Of a stretch of DNA of 64,000 nucleotides, positions 44,701 to 54,447 are shown in pieces (within the stretch, counting starts at the first letter, position 1; each line of letters begins with the position of its first letter). The notes under the pieces are model-generated. The model saw nothing but the letters and a program-made list of their open reading frames with translations. It did no database searches and had not been told where the DNA came from. The DNA lies in the NCBI GenBank assembly GCA_014843695.1, contig CM026404.1, forward strand, positions 57,833,931 to 57,897,930, read 5' to 3'. The position numbers and the translations under genes are program-made. The stretch comes from Archivesica marissinica. Taxonomy: Eukaryota; Mollusca; Bivalvia; Venerida; Vesicomyidae.

Positions 44701-47700
44701 CATTGCCACCAACCGACATGACAACGCAACACGGGTTGCATTTGGCTATTCTCTCTCCAAACAACGCAACATGGTTCGATTTGGTTATACAACCGCCACT
44801 TATTCCATAAAAATCGATCGAAACCTTAGACTCAACATCAAATGGGTCACTTTTACCAAGGTATTGTTCAAATCGACCAATATTCAAGTCTCCTATGAAT
44901 AACACAGTCATTTTGGACTATTTCAGTTAATTTAACATTGGGTCGAAATTGACCGAGTACGGAAGCGAATTATTAAAACGATACTTATACGAATCCAACG
45001 TCTGCAAACTATTAAGATGTACACATCCTGTAACTAAACATAGGTCTGCATCATACTACCATAAACAGTATATAATTACTGCTGCCCAACTGCCGTAATT
45101 TCAGCGTTATTTGTAGCAGACAAAGGAAATAATTTCGACGCAATTTATGTGGTGACTATAAGTAATCTGAAAGCCGTACCATTCAGGACTTACTATCTCT
45201 TGAAAACCCGTACCCTTCTGGACTTACATAAAACTATTTATTTTACAATAAATTTCTATTTATTGATTCAATGTAATGTTCGAATGTATTCAGAAGAATT
45301 TGTAGTAGCAATGTATTCATACGTGAACACAATTCATTTTATTTGCTTTTTTGCTATGTAATGTCGCTTTAAGGGAAGTCTTCTGTAATCGTAGATTTTC
45401 AGGATTTCAAGTAATCGAAATGTGATCGATTTCATTGCGAAAACTGTGATCATGATTACTTTGTGATTACTTTGTGATTACTTTGTGATTACTTTGCGAT
45501 TACTTTGTGATTACTTTGTGATTACTTTGCGATTACTTTGTGATTACTTTGCGATTCCTTTGTGATTACTTTGTGATTACTTTGTGATTACTTTGTGATT
45601 ACTTTGTGATTTCTTTGCGATTACTTTGTGATTACTTTGCGATTACTTTGCAATTACTTCGTCACCTTACTTCCACAACCTTGAGTATATTTGAGATAAT
45701 CGAGATTTTATGATTGTAAATTATACGAAACAAAGGTACATAGAACAGTGTGGACACTGGAATTCACCTACTGCTAGACTGTCCACACTCAAGTGACATA
45801 CACCAGTACGAAAAGCTGTCGAGTCGGAAACAAGGCTACCAAAAACCTTAATTTCAAAGCAAAGCGGTTAGAAAGATAACGTAGTCCATTAGTTGATACA
45901 AATTTAGTTTAGGTCGATTGCGAAACAAGTTCTTATAACTTATATTAATCACTCTCGAGACCTCATTCCTGATGGAATCCATCGTCACGAGGGAGAGAGA
46001 AGAGTCAACGTGGAATTTAAATGCCTTGCCTAAGGGCACAATCGTAACGGCTCCAGCAGGACTCGAACTCCGGACATTTCGCGCCTGAAGCGAACGCGCT
46101 ATCATGCGCTATCACGACAACTTATATAACTTAGTCGACGACTTTATGAATAAAAGTACAGTATTAAAGCGGAAAACTAATCAGAATAAAATACTGATTA
46201 TGAAGGACAAGTAGTCCACTTAACATACAAACTATAATAACAGTAAATTAGTGCCACGACTCTTATTGATCTAACGCTTGTATAGACCGACTATGCGTAC
46301 AATGACGTGTATTTGAACACCCACTAAATACACATAATTATAGATATCTTTTTTTGCCATTTATTTATCTGAAGAATTAAAATACAATGCAACACTTGTA
46401 CCTTGTTCAAAGCCACACGTTTACAAATAGATAATATTTCACTGTATGTATATATGTCCAGTTTTTTTATGGCAACACTTTATTCTAACATGACTCAGCA
46501 TTGGAAGCACTTTGCTGTGTTTAAATCTACAATAAAACATGGTTTATCGCGTCAAACGTGACGTAATTTTACTAGATTATTTGAAGTTTTGTGACGTCAT
46601 TAACGCTTTCTAAAAACCAACGCCAACTATTTTTGCGATGTGTTCATCGAGTAAGAATCGAACTAATATTTGTATTTGCGTTATTTATAATCGATTAAAA
46701 CATGGTTTGTTGATCTCAGCTCCAGAATTAACCGCTTAGACATACGGCCTGTGGTTAATTCCTACGCGTTCAAACCATGTTTTACTCACCAAAAAATTAC
46801 TCACCAAGTAAAATATTATTTCTTAAATAAAACACGTTAAATCATTTTGCTAGAATGATTTCTTATGGAGAAACAGAGCTACGGAGATATACCCAACGAA
46901 ACATATTCCATAACATAGTATATATAGTTTCTCTACTCTTCAGCTTTAACATTACTATATAATTCCAATGTGCAGTTTTCACTTATAGAGTCCTATCTTT
47001 TGATTGCATTGGATTTGTATATAAATTATGTTGAGGGCCTCATGGTAGACTAGCTTTTGTTAAATGAGTTCTCTTGTAAAATAAAGTCTTTATTATTATT
47101 ATTATTATTATTTAATAAAGACTATCCTAGTCAAAGATTAGATATGTGTATGTGTATTTGAACAATGTCTTCTAAGGATGGTTTCCTATGGCGAAACGCT
47201 CTAACATTGGTAATACACTTACAGTTAGCAATCTAGTGTGTGGCATTAAATTTAGTTTATACAAATTTAGTTTAGCTCGATTGCGAAACAAGTTCTTTCA
47301 ACGTATATTAATCACTATCGAAACCCCATTCCTGATGGAATCCATCGCCATGAAGGAGAGAAGCAACGTGGAATGTAAATGCCTTGCCTAAGGGCACAAT
47401 CGTAACGGCTCCAGCGGGGCTCGAACTCCGGACCTTTCGCTCCTGAAGCGAACGCACATCCACTGCGCTATCACGACTTCCACTGCAAATGAATAATAGA
47501 CAGAAGGCACAGTATTGATGATGATAACACAGCAACTATTGTTGATCATCAAGACAGTGGTACTAAATATGATTCTACCTTAATCAAGTCAAGTCAAGTC
47601 AAAGTTTTTATTGGCATAAACATGTACATGTCCATCGCCAAGAAACATGTTTCGCGGTTACATACAAAGCTACAGAAAAGCATAGCATTAATATTTACGA

Positions 47701-50700
47701 AATATATTGTTTGTTTAACAATATAGTTGATATTCAGTGTCTCACAAATCAATATTTTACAAGTAGTAACATTCATTTAGTTATTTAATATTGTTTCTTT
47801 TACTTGTTGCTAAATACATATATTTAGCTAAATTGACAAGTTTGCTCTTTGGTGTTGAATTCATGAGTGTTCTAGGCGTATTAATGGTTGGCCATGAACA
47901 ATAATATCTAGGTAAATATATATTATATTTCTTATATCATTATAATAAGGACAAACTAATAAGAAATGATATTCTGATTCTACTTGATGCATATTACATA
48001 ATGCTGCTAAGTGTTTGTCGTTGCTTAACTGGACTCACCAATACATGTACATTCAGATGTAATCTCAGTATCGTCAAGATAAACCATTCCTCCATGGAGG
48101 ATGTACAAGCGACGATTGTCATAAAGTACTGGCGATATCAGTGAAAGAGTCTAGTCCAGCCGTAACTACTATGGAAGTCAGCCGGATGGATAATAAGTAG
48201 TAGATGACTCTGATAGTAGTTCAATTTCAATATTTTAAATTCAGAGAACATTGTTGGCGACCTGATGTTCACAGTCGGTAGACTGTTCAACCTCGAAAGA
48301 GCATGTGTTCGAGTCCGGGGCTGGCTGCACATTTTGTCTGTAGTAGAAGATACTACATTCAGTGTGCTTTATAACTGTATAGCCTCAGTCAATTTTACAA
48401 CACTTCCCTATCTTGACGATATATTATAGAAATATGGCCATGCAAGTGAATACATATCTATATTCAATTACTACAGTGCGTATTAGTTAATAAACAACCG
48501 ATTCACTAGTGTACGTGCCTCAACGAATGACTCTCAGTATCAGTTTTATAACACAAGCAATCTTACAATACTTTGGCGATATAGCATGGACGTATGCTAC
48601 GGGAACATTGCGTGTAAGAGGACAGAACATTATTCGAAACCAAGTTTTGCATCAGCCCAAAATTTCAACCAATGTGATGTAAATCCGACTGATAATTTGT
48701 TAGGTTCATTTGCTTTGTAAGGAATAACATAGAACTGCGCACTTTGTGCATATGTCATTTTATTATTAAATGACGTACATGTAACAACATATTACACTAA
48801 AATATTCTACTGACAATATTGAAAACATTTTCATAGCATATTCAAAGCATGACAAAGCAAAGGTTGGCACTTTTCCGCCACAGCAAATGGTTCACAGCCA
48901 AATGGTTCACATTGATGTGTCAGCATTTTGCCAGACCACAAGAACATTATTCTTGACTAAGTTATCTCTTCCTGAACATCCGCGGAAGAATTCAATCTTA
49001 TTATGTAGCATGTTGAGGTTCGGACTTGTAGAGATGATAGAACTACCAAAGACAACCTTTTGCTATCTCAGATGATGGTGGCGATTGAGCATATTTTACC
49101 ATCGCCTCATGTGGGCGAGCGTACTAAGATGTTTAGTTAACACTCATATATTATAAGCTAAGGTGATTAAGTTGTGTGCGTTAATAATGCGATTTGAATG
49201 TCCAGCTCGGCCATAGATTAGGCTATCTCACACCAGGCCGTGAGGTTATAAAGCTTACTCAGAATCAACCAATCAAATCACTTGGGCTTCAGTTTGAGAT
49301 CTGAGAAAAGCGTTACGCACGCACGCACACACACGTGCGCACACACACGCGCGCACACACACACAGTGTTACTGGCAGTATGAGTCAGGCATGGAGGTTA
49401 TAGCACCTTTTTCAAATCTGAATCTCAACACTCAAGCTTCTCATTGGTTCAGCAGAGTGCAAATCTCAGAATAAACCAATCGTCTAACTTGAGCTTCAGA
49501 TCTGAGAACAGTGTTATAACCTCGGAGCCTGGGCCTGAGGTTATAAATCTTTTCTCAGATCTCAAACTCGAGCTCAAGAAATGTGATTAGACGAGTCTGA
49601 GATTTTCTGTTGGCTCAACCAATCAGAAGCTTGAAACTGCGTTTGATATTGTAGAACCGTTTTATAACCTCCAGGCCTGGTCTCATTGAAGCTGAAAACA
49701 TGTGTCACCAGCAGGAACTTTTGGACATAACAATGAACCATTAGATGAATACATTTTCAGAATTACAAAAGGCATTCGATATATGTGATATTGACGACGA
49801 GGGACATATCACTGCTCCGGAGCTGGAATATGCTCTCGGAATAGTCAAGATAAACGCAACACGCAATGATGTAGATAACATTCTACAACAGTTAGGACAA
49901 CCCGGTAAGACAATTATTATATTTGTATGCGCTATTATATGAAGGGTTGCTATTAAATCTATTTAAATATAAGCTTATGTCACACTGCTATGCTTTTAAT
50001 ATACGGAGAAACACGTTTTCTGGAACACGATGGAATGCTGTACGAATAACCATCTTTTTGAAATTCCAGAAAAAATCACATTTGGGCAGTTCAGAGACAT
50101 TGTGATAGAAATGAGCACAAAAGATCAAACGGAAGAATTGAAAGACGCGTTCCGAACGTTTGACCATGACAAAAATGGGCATATCACAAAAGATACATTA
50201 CGAGCAATTGTAGAACCAATTCTGGGTAAGGACTTCAGTGAAGAACAACTCAACAAAATAATCAACGATGCCGATCTCGACGGAGATGGAGTCATTGACA
50301 TTGATGGTACTAATCAAGTTTGTTTGTTTTGGGGTTAAGGTGGTACCACATTGATGGTACTAATCAAGTTTGTTTGTTTTGGGGTTAAGGTGGTACCACA
50401 TTGATGGTACTAATCAAGTTTGTTTGTTTTGGGGTTAAGGTGGTACCACATTGATGGTACTAATCAAGTTTGTTTGTTTTGGGGTTAAGGTGGTACCACA
50501 TTGATGGTACTAATCAAGTTTGTTTGTTTTGGGGTTAAGGTGGTACCACATTGATGGTACTAATCAAGTTTGTTTGTTTTGGGGTTAAGGTGGTACCACA
50601 TTGATGGTACTAATCAAGTTTGTTTGTTTTGGGGTTAAGGTGGTACCATCAGGTTAGGTCATACTTTCCATCTATAATTGGCGGAGGTAGACCCCAGGTA

Positions 50701-51248
50701 TCCCATTGGCCAGTATTCCAGGCACGAACAGGCATCCGGGTAGAACCGCCGACTTCCCAAAAGCTAACTGGATAGCTACATCACCTGAATTAATTCGACA
50801 CCCTAATGACATTCTAACCTAAAGCGATGAGGGGTCAAGTGGATTGAAGTCAGCTATCGTAACAACTCGGTCACGGAGGTCCCTTTGGATATATAATGTC
50901 TTGTAAATGTATATAATGTATTAGGCTGATGTCTGTGTATATAAGAATAAGGATAATTTTATCTTATTGAGTACATTTGGGATGTCACGTTTAATCATAC
51001 CGTCTCCGTGGCCTAGTTGTTAAGATGTCCGCCTACGGAGCGGGAGATCGATGGTTCGAATCTCGTCAGTGTTCGTTCTGACATGGCCGGTTTGTGAGCC
51101 GCCATCTAGTTAAATTATTAAATAATGGTTACCGATTGCCTACAAACCTGTATCCGGGCGTACATGGATAGGAATAGGGAAGTACTGGTGTTCATAAATA
51201 GAATAGAAATATAACTTTACAGAATTCGAGACGTTCATGATGGGGTAA
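38746..51248 (+). CDS. Calmodulin-like gene B (terminal exon in tandem copies)
   Basis: Exons 38746-38769, 38887-38905, 49761-49904, 50070-50306 and 51223-51248 join in phase to 149 residues, exactly calmodulin's length. The N-terminus MALSAYLSDKAFEAELQKAF differs from calmodulin. EF loops: 24-35 DIDDEGHITAPE (usable); loop 2 near 59-69 is vestigial (LGQPEKITFGQ, no ligand set, two residues shorter); 94-105 DHDKNGHITKDT lacks the position-12 acid; 131-142 DLDGDGVIDIDE is canonical, with its last Glu made by the final splice junction. So one or two strong calcium sites remain. Intron 2 is 10.9 kb. The exon 4 donor and the whole terminal exon are embedded in minisatellites. Likely a diverged calcium-binding regulator; partners unknown. 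Confidence 0.87.
38887..38905 (+). CDS. Gene B exon 2 (19-bp microexon)
   Basis: Acceptor CTGTATTCCAG, donor GCAG|GTAAGT, phase 0 to 1, encoding DKAFEA. It joins in phase with 49761. Confidence 0.68.
38937..40640. repeat. 20-bp satellite, about 84 copies
   Basis: Unit TTATTACTACACGTATACCG with CCGTT/CCAGT/GCCGTT variants, interrupted once at 39048-39090 by an (ATA)n tract and a short dispersed fragment. It lies in intron 2 of gene B; long ORFs of HVYRYYYT type across it are artefacts. Confidence 0.97.
40641..41100. other. Gene B intron 2, dispersed fragment
   Basis: Near 40765-40820 is a segment whose complement (TATGTTGAGGGCCT) recurs at 47028, probably a retroposon 3' end. Nothing else seen. 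Confidence 0.4.
41101..41207. mobile_element. MITE, TACAGTCAAACCTG family, short form
   Basis: 107 bp with perfect 15-bp TIRs in a TATATA-rich site. Confidence 0.9.
41208..41977. other. Gene B intron 2
   Basis: A sequence containing CACGGTGTTGCGTTTTTAAA with GCGTGTCAGTATA occurs twice (41253 and 41748), and a SINE family 1 tail fragment is at 41808-41858. No exon seen. Confidence 0.5.
42484..42570. repeat. Tandem duplication of about 45 bp
   Basis: Two copies of ATGAATATAGTGAAACAC followed by AAACATAACTAAAATATTA. Confidence 0.85.
42674..43597 (-). CDS. Gag-like protein of YR-retroelement type, C-terminus broken
   Basis: 307 residues. The N-terminus is basic with a duplicated MPPRKR motif (likely nuclear signal) and an Ala run; the middle is low complexity. 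The C-terminal third (about 180-290) has the pattern W..AFHIF..IYTDRHP, ALMKY, FYDRQFRLL that I associate with gag-like proteins of DIRS/Ngaro retroelements of marine invertebrates. It ends in a zinc-knuckle start (HCFDYNNGSC) that is cut off. The next reading frame just downstream continues with a C..H..C..H-like spacing, so a frameshift near 42700 probably truncated it. GHPSSA is repeated three times near residue 197. No reverse transcriptase or recombinase lies nearby. Family assignment is from memory. Confidence 0.62.
   Translation of the reverse strand: MPPRKRKQTDRAAAAAAEPTRSSMPPRKRQKAAAEPSTTCSAGELADDTIQNIISSVIPAVTQGVLQVLKDMKVLPSDDVQPEQMISVQAQEDQGTSSTMLSMPTPGMNTSGSSGTFSRPLFLGVEEKLKAKIVSDQFIELDLLITKGECQYQMAESSGGVLAFKQVVKSAHTIKTLDQWFSAFHIFTSIYTDRHPSSAGHPSSAGHPSSAPALMKYCDTVHKLARQSGDHAVLFYDRQFRLLKEARASLISYADVDSELYTQALAKGLGRANLNQSFLGARPQQKKHCFDYNNGSCTGVIAKRDMH
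43781..44130. repeat. 51-bp tandem repeat, about 7 copies
   Basis: Units contain CATCTGACTAGCAATAATAT and TATGCCCAATTCAATCTTG. It lies between the two cassette genes. 51 is a multiple of three, so a long + strand ORF crosses it, but that ORF is not supported. Confidence 0.93.
44336..44911 (-). CDS. SGNH/GDSL-hydrolase-like protein, nucleophile Ser missing
   Basis: 191 residues, which is about one SGNH domain. Block I is LFIGDLN near residues 4-10, where the family has GDS: the nucleophilic Ser is Leu here (TTG, one base from TCG). Block III is present as VGGNDID near residue 70 and block V as KPDGVHFSDIG near residue 167, giving the Asp-x-x-His pair. The fold is therefore likely kept while esterase activity is doubtful. 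SGNH domains occur in Ngaro-type YR retroelements and in ORF1 of some LINEs. Next to a gag-like gene the first is more likely. The order (SGNH, then gag-like) with no RT between is unusual. Confidence 0.72.
   Translation of the reverse strand: MTVLFIGDLNIGRFEQYLGKSDPFDVESKVSIDFYGISGGCITKSNHVALFGERIAKCNPCCVVMSVGGNDIDAQGSDSSNAELTALRIVTIANLWLQRYKLHNIFVCQLTPRKCTRNVTSDCYNILLKEANMAIKRELVEHEHIHYWNLKGMKNSDCDLLKPDGVHFSDIGLEKLRRNVRGIILKCLRQL
45445..45660. repeat. 11-bp tandem repeat, about 19 copies
   Basis: Unit GATTACTTTGT with TTTGTG/TTTGCG variation, just right of the TIR element. Confidence 0.94.
45890..46118 (-). mobile_element. SINE family 2 copy
   Basis: Minus, complete from tail to head. Confidence 0.9.
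46119..47250. other. Gene B intron 2, AT-rich
   Basis: TAAAACATGGTTT occurs at 46533 and 46696 and inverted at 46774, so 46530-46790 may be a MITE. A retroposon-like end with AATAAAGTCTTTATTATT is at 47080-47112. No exon seen. Confidence 0.4.
47251..47484 (-). mobile_element. SINE family 2 copy
   Basis: Minus, nearly complete. Confidence 0.9.
47485..49234. other. Gene B intron 2, no clear feature
   Basis: 47585-47640 has CAAGTCAAGTCAAGTCAAAG, a probable 3' tail of a minus-strand LINE fragment. 48255-48325 has a weak tRNA-like B box (TGTTCGAGTCC). No exon supported. Confidence 0.35.
49242..49671. mobile_element. Cluster of three GAGGTTATAA MITE copies
   Basis: Copies at about 49242-49313, 49394-49523 and 49537-49671, each starting GAGGTTATA and, in two, ending TTATAACCTC, with AACCAATCAGAAGCTT-type interiors. 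A CA/CG-rich microsatellite is at 49315-49365. The cluster ends about 90 bp before the EF-hand exon. Confidence 0.65.
49761..49904 (+). CDS. Gene B exon 3: EF-hand 1
   Basis: 144 bp, acceptor ACATTTTCAG, donor CCCG|GTAAGA, phase 1 in and out; same length and borders as in genes A and C. Confidence 0.92.
50070..50306 (+). CDS. Gene B exon 4: EF-hands 2 (vestigial) to 4
   Basis: 237 bp (six fewer than in gene A), acceptor TTGAAATTCCAG, donor GATG|GTACTA, phase 1. The donor lies in the first unit of a tandem array. Confidence 0.9.
50301..50648. repeat. 50-bp array repeating the exon 4 splice donor, 7 copies
   Basis: The unit starts with the last six exon bases and the donor (TTGATG|GTACTAATC) and goes on through TTTGGGGTTAAGGTGGTACC to ACA. 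All seven copies are essentially identical; only the last is cut short. Use of a later donor would add an in-frame TAA. Confidence 0.95.
50999..51199 (+). mobile_element. SINE family 5 (tRNA-Arg-like)
   Basis: Head TCCGTGGCCTAGTTGTTAAG, anticodon-like loop CTACGGA (ACG, Arg), B box GGTTCGAATCT. Body to TACTGGTGTTCATAAATAG. It lies just before the terminal-exon array. Confidence 0.82.
51223..51248 (+). CDS. Gene B terminal exon, first copy
   Basis: Acceptor ATAACTTTACAG. AA completes the Glu at position 12 of EF loop 4, then Phe-Glu-Thr-Phe-Met-Met-Gly and TAA. The other copies read Val instead of Glu, giving EFVTFMMG, which is closer to calmodulin EFVQMMT. Confidence 0.85.
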
Positions 51249-51945
51249 TGAACAATTACATTAGTGAATGTCTCGTACATGTATATCTTTACAGAATTCG
51301 TGACGTTCATGATGGGGTAATGAACAATTACATTAGTGAATGTCTCGTACATGTATATCTTTACAGAATTCGTGACGTTCATGATGGGGTAATGAACAAT
51401 TACATTAGTGAATGTTTCGTATATATTTACAGAATTCGTGACGTTCATGATGGGGTAATGAACAGTTACATTAGTGAATGTCTCGTATATATTTACAGAA
51501 TTCGTGACGTTCATGATGGGGTAATGAACAGTTACATCAGTGAATGTCTCGTATATATTTACAGAATTCGTGACGTTCATGATGGGGTAATGAACAGTTA
51601 CATCAGTGAATGTCTCGTATATATTTACATAATTCGTGACGTTCATGATGGGGTAATGAGCAATTACATTAGTGAATGTCTCGTATATATTTACAGAATT
51701 CGTGACGTTCATGATGGGGTAATGAACAGTTACATGAGTGAATGTCTCGTATATATTTACAGAATTCGTGACGTTCATGATGGGGTAATGAACAATTACA
51801 TCAGTGAATGTCTCGTATATATTTACAGAATTCGTGACGTTCATGATGGGGTAATGAACAGTTACATCAGTGAATGTCTCGTATATATTTACAGAATTCG
51901 TGACGTTCATGATGGGGTAATGAACAGTTACATCAGTGAATGAAT
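51223..51945 (+). repeat. Terminal-exon minisatellite, 11 copies (72/66 bp)
   Basis: Exon copies start at 51223, 51295, 51367, 51433, 51499, 51565, 51631, 51697, 51763, 51829 and 51895. Each has a TTTACAG acceptor, the 26-bp coding exon with TAA, and about 40 bp of following sequence. The copy at 51631 has TTTACAT, so it has no AG. Spacing is 72, 72, then 66. AATAAA signals follow at 51943 and 52048. Confidence 0.95.
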
Positions 51946-52047
51946 AAACCAGCATCGAAAGAGTTTGAACTTCAATTTTATGTTGGAACTGACTATGTGT
52001 ACATTGACATTGAACTTGCACACGTGTATGTTACATTGTTTTCCATT

Positions 52048-52053
52048 AATAAA
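52048..52053 (+). terminator. Possible polyadenylation signal, gene B
   Basis: AATAAA about 100 bp after the exon array; another at 51943-51948 in the last unit. Confidence 0.4.
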
Positions 52054-52162
52054 GCATGCAATCGATTAATAATCGAATTACATAGTTATGTGAATCGTTT
52101 GCATGTAACATAATAATACTTTATTTTCCTCCAACTGTGAAGAGTATGACATATTTACACAA

Positions 52163-52344
52163 TACAGTCAAACCTGTGTTAGTGGTCACCTCCATTAAGC
52201 AGCCAACCTGTATTAAGCAGCCAGTTTCAAGATTCCCTATATGTTGTTTTACTATACATTTGACCTCTATTAAGCAGCCACCTGTGCTAAGCAGCCACTT
52301 TCTCTGACTCCCTTGGCTGGCTGCTTAAGACAGGTTTGACTGTA
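52163..52344. mobile_element. MITE, TACAGTCAAACCTG family
   Basis: Full form with perfect 15-bp TIRs and TA flanks. Confidence 0.9.
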
Positions 52345-52701
52345 TACAGACATGTAAACAGCACAAATGTAAATCAAGCGTATGCACAAACACAATACAT
52401 ATCGTACAGCAGGCGAACATATGTGTAGGCCTACTCCACGAGCAACTAGGGACATTCCTTGGGTCCCTGTTCATACTGAGACATACCTGTACTGCTGCAT
52501 AGAGGCACCTAAACAGAGCCAGCCCTTTCGCCAGCAGACCCGGCGGTTTCCACAATCGTTGTGATTATTTTAAAAATTAGACAATAAATGATATATATTA
52601 AAATAATAGCTTTAGATGGTATAACTTGATAAGCAAGTACAGAGGTAGAGTATTGCAACTGTACTAAACTCATTAAACATTGACATACAACTGGATATTT
52701 C
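52345..52701. other. Intergenic, no feature
   Basis: No exon or repeat recognised. Confidence 0.35.
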
Positions 52702-52850
52702 TTAGTTTATACAAACTTATTTTAGCTCGATTGTGAAACAAGTTCTTACAGCTTTTATTAATCACTCGAGAGAGAGAGAGAGAGAGACCTCATTCCTGAT
52801 GGAATCCACCGTCACGAGGGAGAGAGAAGAGGCAATGCGGAATTTAAATA
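52702..52850 (-). mobile_element. SINE family 2, truncated
   Basis: Minus tail and part of the core, with a GA microsatellite insertion at 52769-52786. Confidence 0.82.
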
Positions 52851-53101
52851 GTTCTTGGCTATTTCTAGAACTAGGTATCATATATAAATTGTACAAACTA
52901 CGACACTCATTTTGATACCAACCTATCTCCGTCAATGTACTTCATAAGACTTGTGTAGAAATAATGCTGAACGAAGTCTAGCCGGTATGAAATTAACTAA
53001 TAAACTTTGAAAACATTGCGAGTTCGTAACATTTGCGAGATGGAACATGGCATATACAAACCCTTAGAATAAAATATGTTGGCAACTACCTTACCTTTGT
53101 G

Positions 53102-53349
53102 GCTGTCCGATTAGCGCAGTGGTTAGCGCGCTCGCCCCTCACCAATGCAACCCGGGTTCGATCCTCGGACCGGCATGTATGTCAGATGGTACGGTGGTCG
53201 CCAGGTCGGACAGGTGGGTTTTCTCCGGGTACTCCAGTTTCCTCCCACACGAATGACCACATTTAAGCTTTCATCCGCGCCAACGAGAGTGATTAATATA
53301 AGTTGTTAAAACTTACTTCGAAATCGTTGTAAAATAAATAAAGTTTAAG
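53102..53349 (+). mobile_element. SINE family 3, reference copy
   Basis: Complete: head GTCCGATTAGCGCAGTGG, GGGTTCGATCC B box, TTTTCTCCGGGTACTCCAG with TTTCCTCCCAC core, and GAGAGTGATTAATATAAG tail. The core box resembles the conserved domain of the broadly distributed MetaSINE group; from memory, not checked. Confidence 0.88.
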
Positions 53350-53452
53350 CTACTATGTATACACAATTACAACTCAGATCAAAGGTTTCAATGTAGCTTT
53401 CTGAGTTGAATCAGTACTAATATTTAATACACAACAACATTATATGGCCACC

Positions 53453-53690
53453 AGGTTATAAAACTTTTCTCCAATCTCAAAACTCAGTCTCAAGCGTCTG
53501 ATTGGTTCAGCTAACAGTAACACTCAGAATCAACCAATCAGATCATTTGAGCTTGAGTTGATCTGTGAAACGTTTTATGATAATGGGCAATGGGGGTTCA
53601 GCTGACAGTAACACTCAGAATCAACCAATCAGATCATTTGAGCTTGAGTTGATCTGTGAAACATTTTATAATATTGGACAATGGTCGTGA
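53453..53690. mobile_element. GAGGTTATAA MITE copy with internal duplication
   Basis: Starts AGGTTATAAAACTTTT. The segment GTTCAGCTAACAGTAACACT to ATGATAATGGG is followed by a second copy at 53596-53690. Confidence 0.65.
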
Positions 53691-53869
53691 ATAATTACAT
53701 ATTCCAAAACAGACTCCTTAGTGTATGAACTATGAATGCTTGCCGAAACGAAATGCAAAAAGAACATATAATTCTAGGATTAGGACGACGATAATCACAA
53801 CACTATGTTCTATGGTAGGCTATCTTTCAGCGTAGGAAAGAGAGCAACAAGGACGTAACTACTGTGTCC

Positions 53870-54130
53870 GCCTCCGTGGTCGAGTGGTTAAGGTCGCTGA
53901 CTTGTATACCACTGTAACCTATCATCACTGCTGATCACGGGTTCAAGCCCCGCTCAGACCGTGTCTCATTTTATGAAAAAGTTGGCAGTTTCTTACGGAG
54001 GTTGGTGCACCCAAGTACTGGTTAACCGCTGGAGCCTGCCCAGGAAAGGTGTTGTTAGGTAAACTGTCCGCCGGCGAAATAGCCCAAAATGGTGCTGATG
54101 CAGGCGTAAAGCCCGAACTATAACATAACA
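53870..54130 (+). mobile_element. SINE family 4 variant (long head)
   Basis: Head CTCCGTGGTCGAGTGGTTAA with GGGTTCAAGCCCCGC, body AAGTACTGGTTAACCGCTGG. A minus copy is at 16906-17105. Confidence 0.72.
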
Positions 54131-54435
54131 TAGCATAACTACTGTTGTAGACTGGACGGAGGTAGTGAAAGAATACATTTTATGCGCACTACTTTTAGGA
54201 GAGTATGGACTGTATATGCAATTGGGAAAATATCATTAACGTGATCACTTTCTGACTGTATATATGACGTCATCTAGACGCGACTATTTATATAAAACAG
54301 GCTTTAATCGTTTTATATAATACAATACCACTATCACGTCTACACTAAAATGTTCGTTCGTTTCAGTGTACACTATAACACACAAAGCTCTCATTGGCAC
54401 GCGTGGCAAGAACCACGCGTTATAATACAGCTATC
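54131..54435. other. Intergenic, no feature
   Basis: No exon seen; GGCACGCGTGGCAAGAACCA is a short imperfect palindrome at about 54396. Confidence 0.35.
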
Positions 54436-54447
54436 AATGTTCATTAT

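Larger units (their letters stand above)
41978..45373. mobile_element. TIR element carrying an inserted two-gene cassette
   Basis: Outer ends TTAAAGCGACACTACAT and ATGTAATGTCGCTTTAA form an imperfect inverted repeat of about 30 bp and match the short element at 758-1456. Compared with that copy, sequence from 42385 to 45258 is extra and is flanked by TTTAT on both sides (42380-42384 and 45259-45263). The extra 2.87 kb holds two minus-strand genes. Confidence 0.65.

Noticed and set aside
51140..52021. Minus-strand 293-codon ORF and + strand 231-codon ORF over the 66/72-bp array
   Set aside because: Units are multiples of three, so several frames stay open. The short frame ending TAA in each unit is the one that fits the spliced gene.
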